Below are positions 10,270-22,853 of a stretch of DNA of 64,000 bases, piece by piece. Source of the DNA: Phellopilus nigrolimitatus. Taxonomy: Eukaryota > Basidiomycota > Agaricomycetes > Hymenochaetales > Hymenochaetaceae. The stretch spans positions 90,926-154,925 of the forward strand of contig JAJOHG010000064.1 of the NCBI GenBank assembly GCA_021029095.1, in the 5' to 3' direction. The first letter of the stretch is position 1; every line of letters begins with the position of its first letter. The position numbers and the translations under genes were made by a program. Under the pieces are notes generated by a model. The model saw only the letters and a program-made list of their open reading frames with translations, was not told where the DNA came from and did not search any database.

Positions 10270-12957
10270 ATGGCATTTCTCGGTTCAAAACAGAACGGAA
10301 TGAAAAGGAAGCAGTTCGCTGGTGCTAAATTAACTTCAAGGAAAAAGCAGCGGAAGGACGTGGACTCAGTTGAAGACCTCCCGTGGAAACTAGTTTCACG
10401 ACAAAACGCATCTGGTTTTGAAGGCGACGATGGAATCTTGGAATTGGAGGAAGTTGAAGGCGTGGAAATAGAATATGAGGAGACGGGGAACGGCAAGGTA
10501 GCAAGATTTAAAGTGAGTTTGTCGATCGACATTTTAGAGCCTGGCTTACGCTCGGGACAGGTTCGGGAGGAGGATGCTGTAGATGGTCCGGAAGGAGGGT
10601 CGGCGTCCGATTCATCAGCACGCGAGGCATTAGAGGAGGAAGAGATAGAGGAGTTTGATGGTGAGATTTATTCGTTCCAGTTGGGTTTGGCGCTCATTCG
10701 CAGCCGTATCACAGCTGAAAATCTGCTTCCAAACTGGCTAAGCTTTCCATTACACCCGCGACTCTTGTCGTCTCTTTATCGACAAAAGTTTACAACCCCA
10801 ACACCGATTCAATTTAAGGCTCTTCCTGCCGCTTTAAATGGGAAGGATGTCGTTGGCGTGGCAGAAACTGTGCGCTCTGTTCTATATTTTGTCCATTTCC
10901 TTTATCCTAATCTTCAAAAAGGGTTCTGGAAAAACTCTCGCATACGGTCTCCCTATATTACACAATCTTCTGTCGCGTCCACCTCCCAAAGGGAAGAGAA
11001 CGTTACAAGCTTTAATTCTCGCACCAACCCGTGAGCTCGCTCTGCAAGTCGCTGAGCATTTAGATACGTGCGTTGCACAAGAATCATTGGATAGGGAGTC
11101 AAAGAAAACGAATGGGCCCCCGCGTGTGAGCGTGGCAGCCGTGGTGGGTGGCATGGCTGCGCAAAAGCAACGGCGTGTCCTCGAACGTGGCGTCGATGTG
11201 CTCGTCGCAACGCCCGGCCGATTGTGGGATCTCGTAGAAGAGGTGCGCTAACTAATATTTATGCAGTTCTGCTTCCCTAACGCACAATTCAGGATAACGG
11301 CCTCGCAGAGCAGATCAAGGGTTTGCGGTTTCTTGTCCTAGACGAAGCCGACCGCATGATTGAGACGGGTCATTTTGCGGAGCTGGACAACATTGTGCGG
11401 TTGACATCACGTCGGTTCCAGCACGCTGAGACAGACCCGGGCTTTGAAAATGAAATCGAGGAAGAGGGCGAAGGCGAGGTGGAGATTGATGACGAGGTCA
11501 ACGGCCCAGACAGCGCACCGATGCAGACGTTCGTCTTCTCGGCTACGCTTAGTCGTGATTTGCAGCAAAATCTCAAGAAGCGGAAGCGCCCACGAGGCCC
11601 TAGAGAAGGGAGAAAAGAAGGGAAAAATCGATAAACCCGCTTCGACATTAGGTACGCCTTTTGATAATTAAAAAAGGCACTGTGTTGACCGTAGACAGAC
11701 GAGTTACTCCTTAAGCTCGACTTCCGTGATCCTGAGCCAGAAGTGATCGACTTAAGTCCCGTTGGTGGTGCCGTCTCGACGTTGAAGGAGAGTCAAGTCG
11801 AATGTTTGAGCGCAGATAAGGTTGGTTATGTTCAGTGCGATTGCGTACAAATGAATTTATTAATGTGCTGTACAGGACGTGTATCTGTATTACTTCCTCT
11901 TGCGGTATCCCGGACGCTCCCTTGTTTTCCTCTCCTCGATAGACGGTATCAGACGCCTCCTTCCGATTTGCGAGCTCCTGCAGCTTAAAGCGTATCCATT
12001 ACATTCGCAACTACAGCAACGGCAGCGGCTGAAAAATCTCGACCGTTTCAAGTCGACGCCGAACTCTGTGCTCCTTGCTACGGACGTTGCTGCCCGTGGG
12101 CTTGACATACCAGCTGTCGATCACGTCATCCACTACCAGATTCCCCGTTCTGCAGATGCGTATATACATCGCAACGGTCGTACGGCGCGTGCAGCGCGTG
12201 ATGGATTTAGCTTGCTCATGTGTGCGCCGGACGAGCGCCGTCTCGTCCGTGCTCTGTTGACAAGCCTGGATCGAGGTAAGTGACTTTTGACCTTATTCTT
12301 TGGTGGATGGTTCTGAACCTGCTGACGATTCCTCAGTCGGCGAGAATGAAATTCCAGACATGCCGATTGGACTCGACCTGTTGGACAAGTTGAAAATCCG
12401 TGTCCAGGTCGCCAAGAAGATAGATATCGCTCAACACAGAGTAAAGAAAGAGAATCACGAGAAGAACTGGCTCAAAGAGGCTGCGGAGGCAATGGAGATT
12501 GAGCTTGATTCAGACTTGGAAGACAAGTAAGTTAACTTTCGCTTTCTTGTTTTGCTTTTCGTATTGATATGAATTTACTACGCTTGTCGAAGTCCATCTG
12601 ACGAGGATGCTCCAGCAAGGAAGCGCGACAAGGCCAAGGGAACCCAGAAGACTCATGCTCTTAAAGCAGAACTCAAGCACCTTCTCTCGCAGCCGCTCAT
12701 CGCCCATGGCGTTATGAAGAAATATATTACATCGGGTGCTAGGAACGTCGTGTCCGAATTGTTGAGGTCGGACGGTATGCCCCTTATTAAAAAAATGTGC
12801 AGGATTTGGGTTGACCTTTTCATGCAGGGCGTGACGGGATGCTTGGATTCCAGAGAGGGATGCAAAAGACGATCTGGTCAACGGCAAGGGCGCGACCAAG
12901 AAAAGGAAGCCTAAACCGAAGGAAATCGAGGAAGAGTGGACAGGGTTTGACTCATAG
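10270..12957 (+). CDS. MAK5: ATP-dependent RNA helicase Mak5 (DDX24-like)
   Basis: DEAD-box helicase required for 60S ribosomal subunit assembly in the nucleolus. Nine exons: 10270-10512, 10561-10869, 10922-11242, 11293-11651, 11699-11820, 11876-12275, 12337-12526, 12593-12774 and 12854-12957, about 742 aa. Motifs in order: Q motif [12 protein letters not shown]; motif I GSGKT (completed across an intron); Ia PTRELA; Ib TPGRL; II DEAD (VLDEADRM); [36 protein letters not shown] lysine-rich tail ends in EEEWTGFDS. The Mak5-typical insert between DEAD and SAT is present. Exon 4 is not open throughout: a frame change at a CCC run (11589-11591) separates the SAT segment from the [12 protein letters not shown] segment, and dropping one base restores continuity. 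The intron between MAK5 exons 5 and 6 starts with the less common GTTGGT. Confidence 0.9.
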
Positions 12958-13235
12958 CGTCGATCACAACATCAATATAGCATTCTACCTTTGTGACTGA
13001 AGATGAGATAGAGCCTCAATTGTTACATACAGTGTTGAAATACGAGGGGCGAGGTTGCCAGCAGTCGCACACAGAGAGTCCGTTCGACCCGTTGGTGGTG
13101 GTGGGCCGTGGGCAAACACGATAGATAGCAAGTTACAAACAGTCAGCCTATATGCTACCTGCCCAAATTTGTCCGTAACCCCGAAATCAGTTTTAATCAG
13201 TTTTTGCGGGGCAGCTAGCAGCCTAGCACCCAAAA

Positions 13236-13266
<31 letters not shown>

Positions 13267-13416
13267 TCAGAACAGGGAACATATATATTCATGAGTGTGT
13301 GATGTTCATTTGTACTCGTGGGAGTAAAATCTTTTAAGTATTGCCTTTTTTGATCCTAATCGAGTTCCGAGTCAGTTGTCTTTTTACTCTTCGACCGTAT
13401 CCTAGCTTCAGAGCCT
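12958..13416. other. Intergenic region downstream of MAK5
   Basis: A 459-bp gap between MAK5 and the next F-box gene on the same strand. It contains the long poly-G run listed separately and nothing else recognised. Confidence 0.5.
13237..13265 (+). repeat. Poly-G homopolymer of 29 bases
   Basis: An uninterrupted run of 29 G residues, preceded by AAAAA and followed by CTCAG, sits about 150 bp upstream of an F-box start codon. Such runs form stacked G-quadruplexes and are unstable in replication and sequencing, so the true length is uncertain. Confidence 0.9.
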
Positions 13417-14928
13417 ATGGATACCGGCGAAGAGAGCCACATTCCTGCTTTCTCCAAACTTCCTGCCGAACTTATCGCTTGGATATTCGAGCTGAGTCTT
13501 CCAAGCTTAACTGACCTCGAACTCGAATCACGTATCACGCCGGAAACGTACAAAGCGATTAAAGATGGCGCCAGGTCCCGTTGGCCCTTAGCCACAGAGG
13601 CGCCATTGAATATCACCCATGTTTCTCGCGAATGGAGGCAGCTCGCTTTATCGACGCAAGCTCTCTGGTCGAGCATTGACCTTGGAAAGGCCCTCGCAGC
13701 AAATGAGAAGGGGGTGTCGCTGGGTGTGCTAGAGCAATGGCTCATCCGTTCAGGAACGCATCCGCTGAAGATTGCGTTCTTCGCTGATATCGACGCGATT
13801 ACGTCTCCGAATATTTGGCTCTTGATGCTGGAGAACGCCCCTCGATGGGTTGAGTTGCATATCGCAATCACCTGCAATCCGCTCCTCGATGAACTTAAAG
13901 GCGCTCTTTCCCTCGCCATCAAGCTGAGGGTGCTCACACTTCGATTGCTCGGCGGCGTTTCCGAAAACACACCTCGATTAGACGTATCTGCCCTTGTCAG
14001 TCTCGAGGAGTTGACCTTGACGGGATTGCACAGGAGTTTGAAGGGATCGGACATCTATTTGCCCATCATACGCCCACCCCGCGCTACGCTACAGAAACTG
14101 ACAACAGCAGTGTTGCAGCAGGACATGTCGACAAGTGACGCAATTCAGTGGTTAGCGTCATGCCCAGAAATCGAAGTTTTACATTGCATAATCTCCGAGA
14201 CGCGAGGGAACGTCATTCACGAGAAGACCGCGTACAGTCTCCCGCGTCTCAGGCTCCTCGATCTCCTAGTTTTAGACGGGAGCCCCCGTGGTCTTTCTCC
14301 GTCCTTTTTCGAGTATATTCACTTCCCTTCCTTAAAGGATCTTGTGATCGGGTCGGCTCGGGGAAGTGGTTGGCCATCGAGTCTGCTCGGAGCATTGACA
14401 CGCTCAAATCCTCCGCTTCTGAGATTAACATTTCACGGCGGGATCATGGCTTCGTACCCAGAGATTCTACCTATCTTGAAGGTGTGCAGACATATACGTG
14501 ACCTTCGCATCAGCAGGAATATATACTGCTCAAAGCTTGTAGAAAATTTGATGCCTCGTGAGGTTGACGGCCAGTTGGTTATAGAGCTTCTCCCTCGCCT
14601 CGAGTCACTATCCGTCCAAGTCGACCATACGGAGTTGTCAAGCGTTCCCGCGCTCCTGGATCTCCTATGCTCGCGCTGGGACTTCTTCGAGGGGAAAGTA
14701 TTCAAGGAAGCCCTGATACATCTCTCTAAATACTTCAACTGGTCGAACTCAGTCTTCGAAACGCACAGTAAGCTGAAACGATGTCGTGATCTCGAAGGCT
14801 TGAAGGTTACTGCATACTCAAATTGTAGCTCGTGAGTTGATTGTTCAATCTTGGAGACGCCTTTCGTTTCGGCTAATCCGACAATTTTCGGCAGCATATT
14901 GACTGCGGTGGAAGAATCGCTCTACTAG
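13417..14928 (+). CDS. F-box protein (Agaricomycete F-box-like family)
   Basis: Two exons, 13417-14831 and 14895-14928, about 482 aa. The last intron (GTGAGT...CAG) removes a stop codon and adds the short tail ILTAVEESLY. Residues 12-80 form the F-box typical of this family: FSKLPAELIAWIFELSL, a short insert, then PLNITHVSREWRQLALSTQALWSSI. The rest consists of leucine-rich segments (LRVLTLRLL, LEELTLTGL, LRLLDLLVLDG, LKDLVIGS, LRLTFHGG) expected of a substrate-binding LRR-like region. It probably acts as an SCF adaptor; the substrate is unknown. This is the third F-box gene within 9 kb, but the three differ in length and exon structure, so they are not recent tandem copies. Confidence 0.85.
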
Positions 14929-16347
14929 CTTTGCTTGATTTCGTAAGCTACCACCGTACCTATGCAAACACAGACTGTCAGGCTCATGGAAATTTTCAGA
15001 TATTTTGAAATAGCAAGAATTGAAGAGATCTTGAATGATGATGACTTGAAGAATAGAAATAGTATGTTGGCATAATCTCTGTTTGGATCTTTGACAAATT
15101 GTGAGCGATGATCGAAACTCAATATCCTAGGATTTTGATGATATAACGGGAGTCGGTCTTTGTTGAAGTCAGCAGTCACAGTGGTCTAGACGATTGCGTG
15201 CTATGACATGCTGGCATGTGAATTATATTGGACTCAACAAATCTTGCATAATGGGAATTTGCTCACTGGGCGACCTTCCGGAACAATGAAATTCGAAGAT
15301 GAATGGGAGGTCTTAACTCTTTAGGTAAAGCCGAATTTCTTGATATAATCTGCTGGGCGGTTTCCCTTTGACCAGGCTTACGACCGAGAACGTTAATCTA
15401 CAGCACATTGCAGGAACGGATGCACTCTGACTCCAGAACTCGGGTCAGCGGGTCTGAGGGGCCTGGAGACTCCGACACATCGATAGGAGCGCATAGTGGT
15501 CGAGCCCACGGTGCTCTCGGACACGAAGAGAAGCGTGCGTATCGTATCGTCGAGCTCTGCGCTATTTCCGGATGTGAAACGTGCGAGTGTGCGAGGACTT
15601 CTTATAACATGATACCGATGCTCTTGTGAACGGTCTTTCAGGCCGCGATCTCATCAGACGACTATCTATCTCTGACAGCACGTGCTCGCAATATATAACT
15701 TTGCAGATGAACACCGATGTCTAGTTAGCATCCTGCTATCTGGGCGAGGTTTTTCCGATATATCCTGCACGTTCCTAACAGATCAACAATCGACCTTTAG
15801 AATTCCTGACATCAGGTCACTTACTGGCTACTTGATTTATTGTCAAAAAACCTTTGGACAGAAGAATTGGACGCAGGAGTTACTTACCAGGTGCAGCGGG
15901 TCAAACTCAGCGGAACAAATGCGTTGCCTAGCCTAGGGTATGGGCTGAAAAGACGCGCGCTTCTGTCCTAATGACTTAGCAAGCCGAAATCAGACTCTAG
16001 AGAAGCTCAGGAACGAGCAGCCTCTTGCTTCTGCAGCATGCTTAACGTTTATTATTAACCGGCCAAACTTTGTGGCTTATCTGACTTATTACCAACGCAA
16101 ATTCCATCCTCCATAGGACAACCAATGGCTATCAGCGTTGATCAAACGTGCTTCGGCTAGCTTACAGCGGTCCGTCTGACCATGTGTAGTTCTGGTTCTC
16201 TGTGTTTGCGGAATATCTGTGTCTTCAGAAATCACGAATGCTGACTCGTGACGATTTACTCAAGTTCAGCGTGCGTGCGTTGACGGTTGTATGGTTCATA
16301 AATAAGGAGTGGGTCAATGAGTTCTGCCTGGAAGTCTGTAGTCTGCC
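14929..16347. other. Intergenic region, no gene recognised
   Basis: About 1.4 kb between the F-box gene and the PhoD-like gene. Short open frames of up to about 90 codons carry no recognisable motif and I found no repeat. The part near 16,250-16,340 probably serves as the phosphatase promoter. Confidence 0.5.
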
Positions 16348-19074
16348 ATGCTCCTTGTCACGATTTCTTTCGTTTTCTTCGCTATCGTGATCTCGGCGAA
16401 TCCGATCGACAGAAACCTTGCGTACAGAAGCCCGTTCGTGGATCATCCACACGTGAGTGTCATCAAATCTAGTATTAAAAGTTTGAAGTCGATCGATCAA
16501 GTTCCCTCTAGCTGGGATATGATACCCGTTATATTCATGCGCGTTTAGCCAAGCGCCAGGTTGAGAAAGCTGGTTCCTTCACGGATGAGCATTATCCGAC
16601 GTGGTACGGAGCAGATTTCAGCAACGTACGTCTCTTGTCCTGTGTTCATTTTGTAATTCTGAGTCGACCCTGTGTTCGTTCACTTCTAGTCCCCTTTCAT
16701 TTACAGCGGAGGTATCAACTTCACGCACGGCGTTGCGTCTGGCGACCCGTTCGACGAGTCCGTACTGCTCTGGACGCGCGCCGCCCCGGTGGGCACTTCG
16801 CTCCCGGACCAGTCCGTGCCTATCTGCGTTGCTTATAGCGTCTGGCAGGCCGGAGATCTGGGCGGGCAACCTGTCACCCGGGGCCAGGCGTTCACATCGT
16901 ATGACGTCGACTGGACGGTTAAAGTTGAGGCGGCGGGTCTGCACGCGGACACTAGATACACTTACCAGTTCAGTGACTGCACGAACTCCTCAAGCGTTTC
17001 GATAATCGGAACTACGAGAACATTCGCAAGCCCAGATAGCAAGTCTTTTGAGATAAGTCACGCGCAATCACAATCACTCATACTGCACCGATAGCTGTAG
17101 CTGAGGATGTCAACGGCGGAGAGCCACTTTCTTTCGCGGTCTTTTCGTGCTCTAATTACCCTTTCGGTTTTTTCAACGCGTATGCGTTTGCCACAAAAAA
17201 CACCACCGCGGACGTCTTTGTGCATCTTGGCGACTATGTACATCCCTTACTACGCATTTGAGAATGCGGTTTCACTGATCATATCTTTCAGATTTATGAG
17301 TACGCCGATGGAGTCTGTCAGTCTTCGTTTTTCTCGTCCCAAGAAATCATTATGTTTAACGACGTTATTTCGCACCAGATGGAAATGGGTATTACTTGCT
17401 TGCTTATCTTTAAGTCGTTGATTGCTAAATCACACTTTCACACAGCACATCCATTGGTCGCATCCTCTCCGATCGTGAGCTAGCGACTATCACCGACTAC
17501 CGCACACGAATCGCCCTCTATCGTACGGATGCTGGTCTACTTGAGGCGCACCAGAACCACCCCTGGATCGTAGTCTGGCTCGTCCTTTTCTTTGAATCTG
17601 GTTCACCAATGATGGACTTACATCTGATCTATCTTTCTGTTTACAGGGATGACCACGACATTGCCGACAACTACGTGGAAAGCCGGCAGTGCAGACTCTA
17701 ACGACACTGCCGCGGGGTGCGCATACAGCCCGTCTGGTACGTGCTTCACGGATCGCAAGCTATCGGGAATCCGTGCATACCACGAGTGGATGCCGATCCG
17801 CCAAGTCGTCGCGGACGACAAGTTGAGGATTTGGCGGAACTTTGAAATTGGCCAGCTGCTTGTTCGTCAACTTTTTTCTTCGCGCTGGGGAAGAAGTTAA
17901 TCGACTGGGTGTGTTCGGTCAGGATTTGACGATGCTTGACACCAGTTAGTCTTTGTACAAATTAGCCGTGGTTTCAACCTGACGTCATCCTAGGGCAGTA
18001 CGATCGGGACCTCACTGACGTTTACTACAACACGGAGTACGTCAATACTGTATCGGCCTACCAAAATCGCTCTATTATGGGGTTTGAGCAAGAGAACTGT
18101 CAGCGCAAACCAGTATGCATTTATTATCGCGTTTTGTTGAATATAAGATGTTTGTCAGGGTTTTACGATACTCTGAACGACTCGAAGCAGCGGAAGGCTA
18201 CTTGGCGCGTTGTTGGGTAAGTATCCCGAACTCCGTGAAGTGCTGCAAGAAACAACTTCTGGTGACAGGCAGCAAATCGTGTTTACACAACTGGACGAGA
18301 GCGGCGCTTGTGAGTTTTTTTTTTCTCTTTTTCAATTCGAGTGCGATTGTGCTTATGAGGATGCGCCCTCAGTTGACTTGGATGCCTGGGACGGATACCG
18401 GGCGAACCGCCTCCGCGTTCTTGACTTCCTATATAATAACAGCATCGACAACACCGTCATTTTGTCTGGAGATAGCCACGCAAACTGGGCCTCAGATCTG
18501 GCTAGTACGTTCCACACGATCCACTTGCTTCCTTTCTGCGTTGCTCAAATGCGAAGACTGATTTTTTGAAATAGTTCCTAACGACACGACGACGTACAAT
18601 TCTCTGACTGGCAGGGGAGCCATCGGCGTCGAGTTCGCTGGTACTGCTGTCTCCTCTCCATCGTCATTCGGGCAGGGTATTGCGCCCCTCGCCGCGGATG
18701 TCATAAGTCAGCAGTTGGTACAGCTAAATCCCGACCTACAGTGGAGCGAGGGGAGCTACCGTGGCTTCTTCACGCTCGAGGTCTCGACGCACAACGTCAC
18801 CGCGACGTACTATGCGATGCGCAACATCAGTAAATTTAAAAAATCATTATAAGAGCTTTGCGTGGTCTTGTCTGATTGTCCCATCATCAAGGTTCTCCAA
18901 ATACAGATGGCTTTGCGTCGGCCAAGTTTGTCGTGAAATCTGGTGAGCCTCGTTTTGTTCAAATCACGGTCTGACGTGCTTAAAGACCCGATTTTAGGTC
19001 AGAATAAGCTTGCGAGACCCGTCGCAGGAGGAAGTGTTTCCGCTGGAGCTCTCAGAAATGGAACTCATGAATAA
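16348..19074 (+). CDS. PhoD-like secreted alkaline phosphatase/phosphodiesterase, frame interrupted
   Basis: Many-exon gene; the first exons are 16348-16452, 16512-16625, 16690-17038 and 17095 onward, and the last ends at 19074. It begins with a signal peptide (MLLVTISFVFFAIVISA). PhoD landmarks follow in order: GVASGDPFDESVLLWTR (N-terminal domain), FSCSNYPFG, HLGDYIYEY, SIGRILSDRE with DYRTRIALYR, DDHDIADN (metal ligands), LDLTMLDTRQYDRD, LDAWDGYRANR, GDSHANW, and a C-terminus reaching GGSVSAGALRNGTHE. The family hydrolyses phosphomono- and diesters outside the cell. Two oddities: the third intron has a GC donor (A|GCAAGT...TAG), and after DDHDIADN one extra base near 17671-17673 shifts the frame before TWKAGSADSNDT. 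The donor before that exon is also non-consensus (GCTCGT). All other exons join in frame, so this is either a sequence error or a very recently damaged gene. Confidence 0.8.
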
Positions 19075-20368
19075 CTTGCATCACGTGTGGCAAGCAAGGT
19101 AAATACGACAACAGTTTGTAACTTGGGAGATGGAAAAATCGGAGCCTTTCCGGTCAAATCAATTTCGATGTCGATAGCGAATTTGAGGAAATGGCGGTCC
19201 GTGGAGATGACTTAGGCAGACGACATCCTAGAGAGCTCTGCAAATACCTGTTTACCCGTTTCTCGTACTCGTCCCAGCTCGCACGCAATTAATCGGATGT
19301 TTTAGCTCGAAATAGCAGATAATCGCTGATCAGAGCCTCGTCTGTGCCGTTCGAGCGGTATGTAGATAAGGCCGTTCGATGTACAGGAGCGCTTCAAGGG
19401 GTCATTCTTGCTGCCCGGGAGATTCTGCAGCGAAAGATATCTCCAACAGCAGAACCTGATATCTTCGGCACAGTATAGTAGTCTCCGTCAGAGGATGATT
19501 GTAAAGACTGCTTCGAGACGCCCAATCGGCATCGACTAGAAGAAGTGTACCAGACAAGGCTCTCCGATAAAAAAGGGCACTTGAATAGCATTGGAAGACG
19601 ACTTGCCAAAGTAGTGTGGCTTCGAGACTAAGCACGGCAGGAACAGTGGGGAGAGAGATGGTGGACTACGACAACTCACAAAGGGGTGAAGTAAGCTGAT
19701 GAACCATCTTTTTGGGGATTCATTTACGGCAGTAAATATACGATTCGCATTCGCAAAAAAACAATTTACGCAAGACAAAAATGCGTTTACTCCAGCGGAA
19801 GACAATGCAAAGAATGGGATTAGGGCTATAGGTATGGCCGTGATGGGGCAAAAAACTAGAAACAGAGTCAAGAACGGGAATTGGGAGGACAATGATTGGG
19901 TAAAGAAGACAATGATGAGCAGGCAAATGTAAGTATTCGGTGATTCCGGTCGTTGTTCATAAGAAAGTCGTCAGAGGAAATAATCGGCGTAAAGGTAAAA
20001 GAGAAAGAAAGAATATAGCGAAAGACAAAAACACGTTGAGTAAAAAGAAACAGAGACTGATAGTCAAATATTTTGGATCATTTGCTCCCGGTGAGCGACG
20101 CCTGAGCGAGGAGTGCTTTTTCTTTTAGCACTGCTGGATAACTATTCATGAGGTGTGCGAGCGGGCGGAGCTCTTCTTGGTCGAGAAGTGCAATGGTGAC
20201 TTTCGGCTAATATAAAATAAATCTCAGTGAGCAGACATTACAGGTGCCAGACGACAAGGCTACTTACCGCTCCCTTTATACCGAAGTTCTTCACGACTCG
20301 GAAGCTATAAGTTCGTGTACAAAGTTAATAGTCATACTACATATGCGAGAGCTTTAGACACCCACAGT
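19075..20368. other. Convergent intergenic region; minus strand pyrimidine-rich near RRM4 3' end
   Basis: About 1.3 kb between two convergent genes. From roughly 19,700 to 20,070 the plus strand is A/G-rich (AGAGAAAGAAAGAA and similar), so the minus strand, which is the sense strand of the Rrm4-like gene, is pyrimidine-rich. This probably includes its 3'UTR. No gene is recognised. Confidence 0.45.
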
Positions 20369-22853
20369 TTATCGCCAACCTGCTTGCTTCTGCTTTGGCA
20401 CGGGCGAAGTCGCGAGCGAGTCGATGAACTCGTCTGTCGCCTTTAAAATCAAAGGATCCGCCTTCGAGAGGCCTAGTGTTTCCGCTGTCGAGCCGTTTTG
20501 TACGATCTCGATCACCTTGGCAGCGGACATCCGCGCGAGCTTGTCGAGCGTCACCGGCTGCGCGAGCGTGCCGGACACGGACTTGCTCGGTGGCGTCACC
20601 GGCGCAGTGGGCGACGCAGCGGCTGAGGGACCGCGAGACGAGAGATCGGGCGTATGCGGCGAGTCCTCGAGCGTGCTTGAGGGGGCTGGCTTGCGCACAG
20701 GCGTCACTGGCACGGGGGCAATAGGCCCTGCCGACTCACCGTCTGCGTCGTCGCTGTCGAGGACAACCTTGGCGTCTGCAACCTTCCCGCGGAGCACCTC
20801 GACATTGAATAGGCACATCGCACGCTCGCGCTTGCTGAGGCTCATGAGGAGCTCAGTGATTGCCGAAGCACGCTCAGACTCTGATTCGAGCCGCCCGACA
20901 GCCGCAAGGAGACGGTCGCGTTCCGATGCGCCCCCGCCGCCCGGCTGTCCTGCTGCGGACGGAGACGAGGTACGCGGTGGCGTGGAAAGCGGCGTAGAAA
21001 GCGAAACAGGCGTCGACGGATGATCAGGCGCGGAGGCAGTTGCAGCGAGCACGTTCGGGTCGAGCAGACGCGAGTCTGTAGAGGCAGCGGGAGAAGGGGA
21101 TTTCGAACGGACTTTAGATTTCTCTCTAGACCCAGACTGGCTTCTCGAGTTGTTCCGCGCACTCCGAACAGCCTCTGAGAGTTTGGTAGGGTCTTGGATA
21201 ACATCTACGACGTCGACAAGGGACAGTCCGACGAGGGAGTCGACAACGGTATCGACCTCGGATGCAGGTACCTCGTTCAACACCTTTACGCGCCGCAGCA
21301 GCTCACCAGTGAGGACTTCTTTCCGCACGACGGGCGTCAAGGCAGATAGGTCGTCAAATGACATCGACATATTGAGATGACCGGCCAAAGCAGCCTTAGG
21401 GAAAGATTAGATACAATGAAAGCTTCTAACATTTTCTTCGCGCTAAAGGGACTTACATTATAATAGCTACCTGAGCTTCTGCGCGCTCTATCAGGAGTGA
21501 GCCCGCCGCTATAATTCGACGGACTACCAAGACCCTGATATCCGACGCGAGGACTTGGCCAACCGGAGAAGCTGTCTCCGCCTTCGCTCGCAGTCGGGCT
21601 TGTCGCGCCACTGCGGCTACGCGGATGGTTGTTATGCCCTCCGGCGAAACGCTGAGCGAGCTTTTCCTGGCGCAGTTGCTTCGGCTCATGCAAGCGTACA
21701 ACAATCTGCTTCTGCCCGAGTACGACGCCGTTCATGGAGTGCATCGCGAGTGCAGCCTGATCTGGCGTTTGGTACGACACAAAGCCGAAGCCGCGACTCC
21801 GACCGGCTTCATCACGCATGACACGCGCGCTTTGCGGGATGGTGAACACGTGCAGCGAGCATGAAAAATCGATGGAAATTTTACCTGACGATCTGGCCGA
21901 ACTGATTGAAATGCGTGAACAGCGTTTTCGAGTCGATCTTCTCGTCGATGTTCTGGCCCGACTCGTTGAGAACGCGCGGAAAGATGTAGAAAACACGCGC
22001 ATACCTTGACGAACAGATTGCAAGGATCGATGAGACCGCTATGGCTGCCCGCACCAGGTCCGGCAAGCGGGGCGAATTGCACTTGTTGTCCGGGACCAGT
22101 GCACAAATGGACCCGACGTGCGACGCGGAGAGTTAGATGGGGGCGAGTATGCGCCACCTGTGTGTTGGGCAAAAATCGAACCGCTCGGAACGAAAGCGGG
22201 CGCTGACGGGCTAAACTCCGTACCGGCGCCGCCTGCACCGCTCACACGGCGGGGATGGTAGACCTGTACGGCGATGTTACGGTCAGCGACTTCGGCACAA
22301 TGCATATTCTCTTCCGCGATCTTGGCGTCCTCTTCACGCCAGAACTCGAGTACGCCGGTGTCTGCGCCAAAAAGCGTCTGGGTGCGCACACTTGCAAGGG
22401 GGCCGAATGGACGGAACAAGTCGTACAGCTGCTCGTCGGCGAAACCTGGTGGGAGTTGCTTGACGATGCGGAGCGCGGCGGAGGGTGAGGGCAAGATGGT
22501 AGCTTGGTCAGGCGGAAAGGGCGAGAGGCGAATGAGCACGTGGGGGGTGATGCCGGGTATAGGACGACCCTGAAGAGTTGCAAGCGCCTTCTCCGCTGAA
22601 AATAAGAAGGATAGGTAAAAGAAAGCGAGAAAAGCGCGTCTGATCGCGTACCCTTTTCGAGATGCTTGAACTCAATGGTGCCGGTCAGTGGCCTCTCTGA
22701 ACCATCGCGAATGATGCGTGGGCGAAAGGGCACGCAATGCTCGAATGCTTGCGCGAGCTCGCCGTCAGTGACATGCTGCGCGAGGTCGGAAATGTACAAC
22801 AGCGGCTCCTGGAGGTACGGGTGGGGCTGAGGTTCTTGCTGAGAATCTGCCAT
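20369..22853 (-). CDS. RRM4: Rrm4-like RNA-binding protein (three RRMs plus MLLE domains)
   Basis: Exons 22652-22853, 22005-22595, 21885-21952, 21457-21829 and 20369-21394. RRM1 starts LLYISDLAQHVTDGELAQAF; RRM2 is around LRIVKQLPPGFADEQLYDLF; RRM3 around LFVKNIDEKIDSKTLFTHF with RNP1 RGFGFVSY. A PABC/MLLE-type domain follows (LTPVVRKEVLTGELLRRV) and a second related one lies at the C-terminus (LDKLARMSAAKVIEIVQNG). This layout matches Ustilago maydis Rrm4, which carries mRNAs on moving early endosomes and docks on Upa1 through its MLLE domains. The long Ser/Pro-rich linker is expected. Between RRM2 and RRM3 the frame changes near a GGG run (22092-22094): either one extra base (about 752 aa) or a 76-nt weak intron (about 727 aa). 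The orthology call is strong by architecture; function here is inferred. Confidence 0.82.

Noticed and set aside
12775..12853. Shorter intron ending at CATGCAG (12827) in the last MAK5 intron
   Set aside because: That acceptor puts the tail out of frame; only the acceptor at 12853 gives the lysine-rich tail ending EEEWTGFDS.
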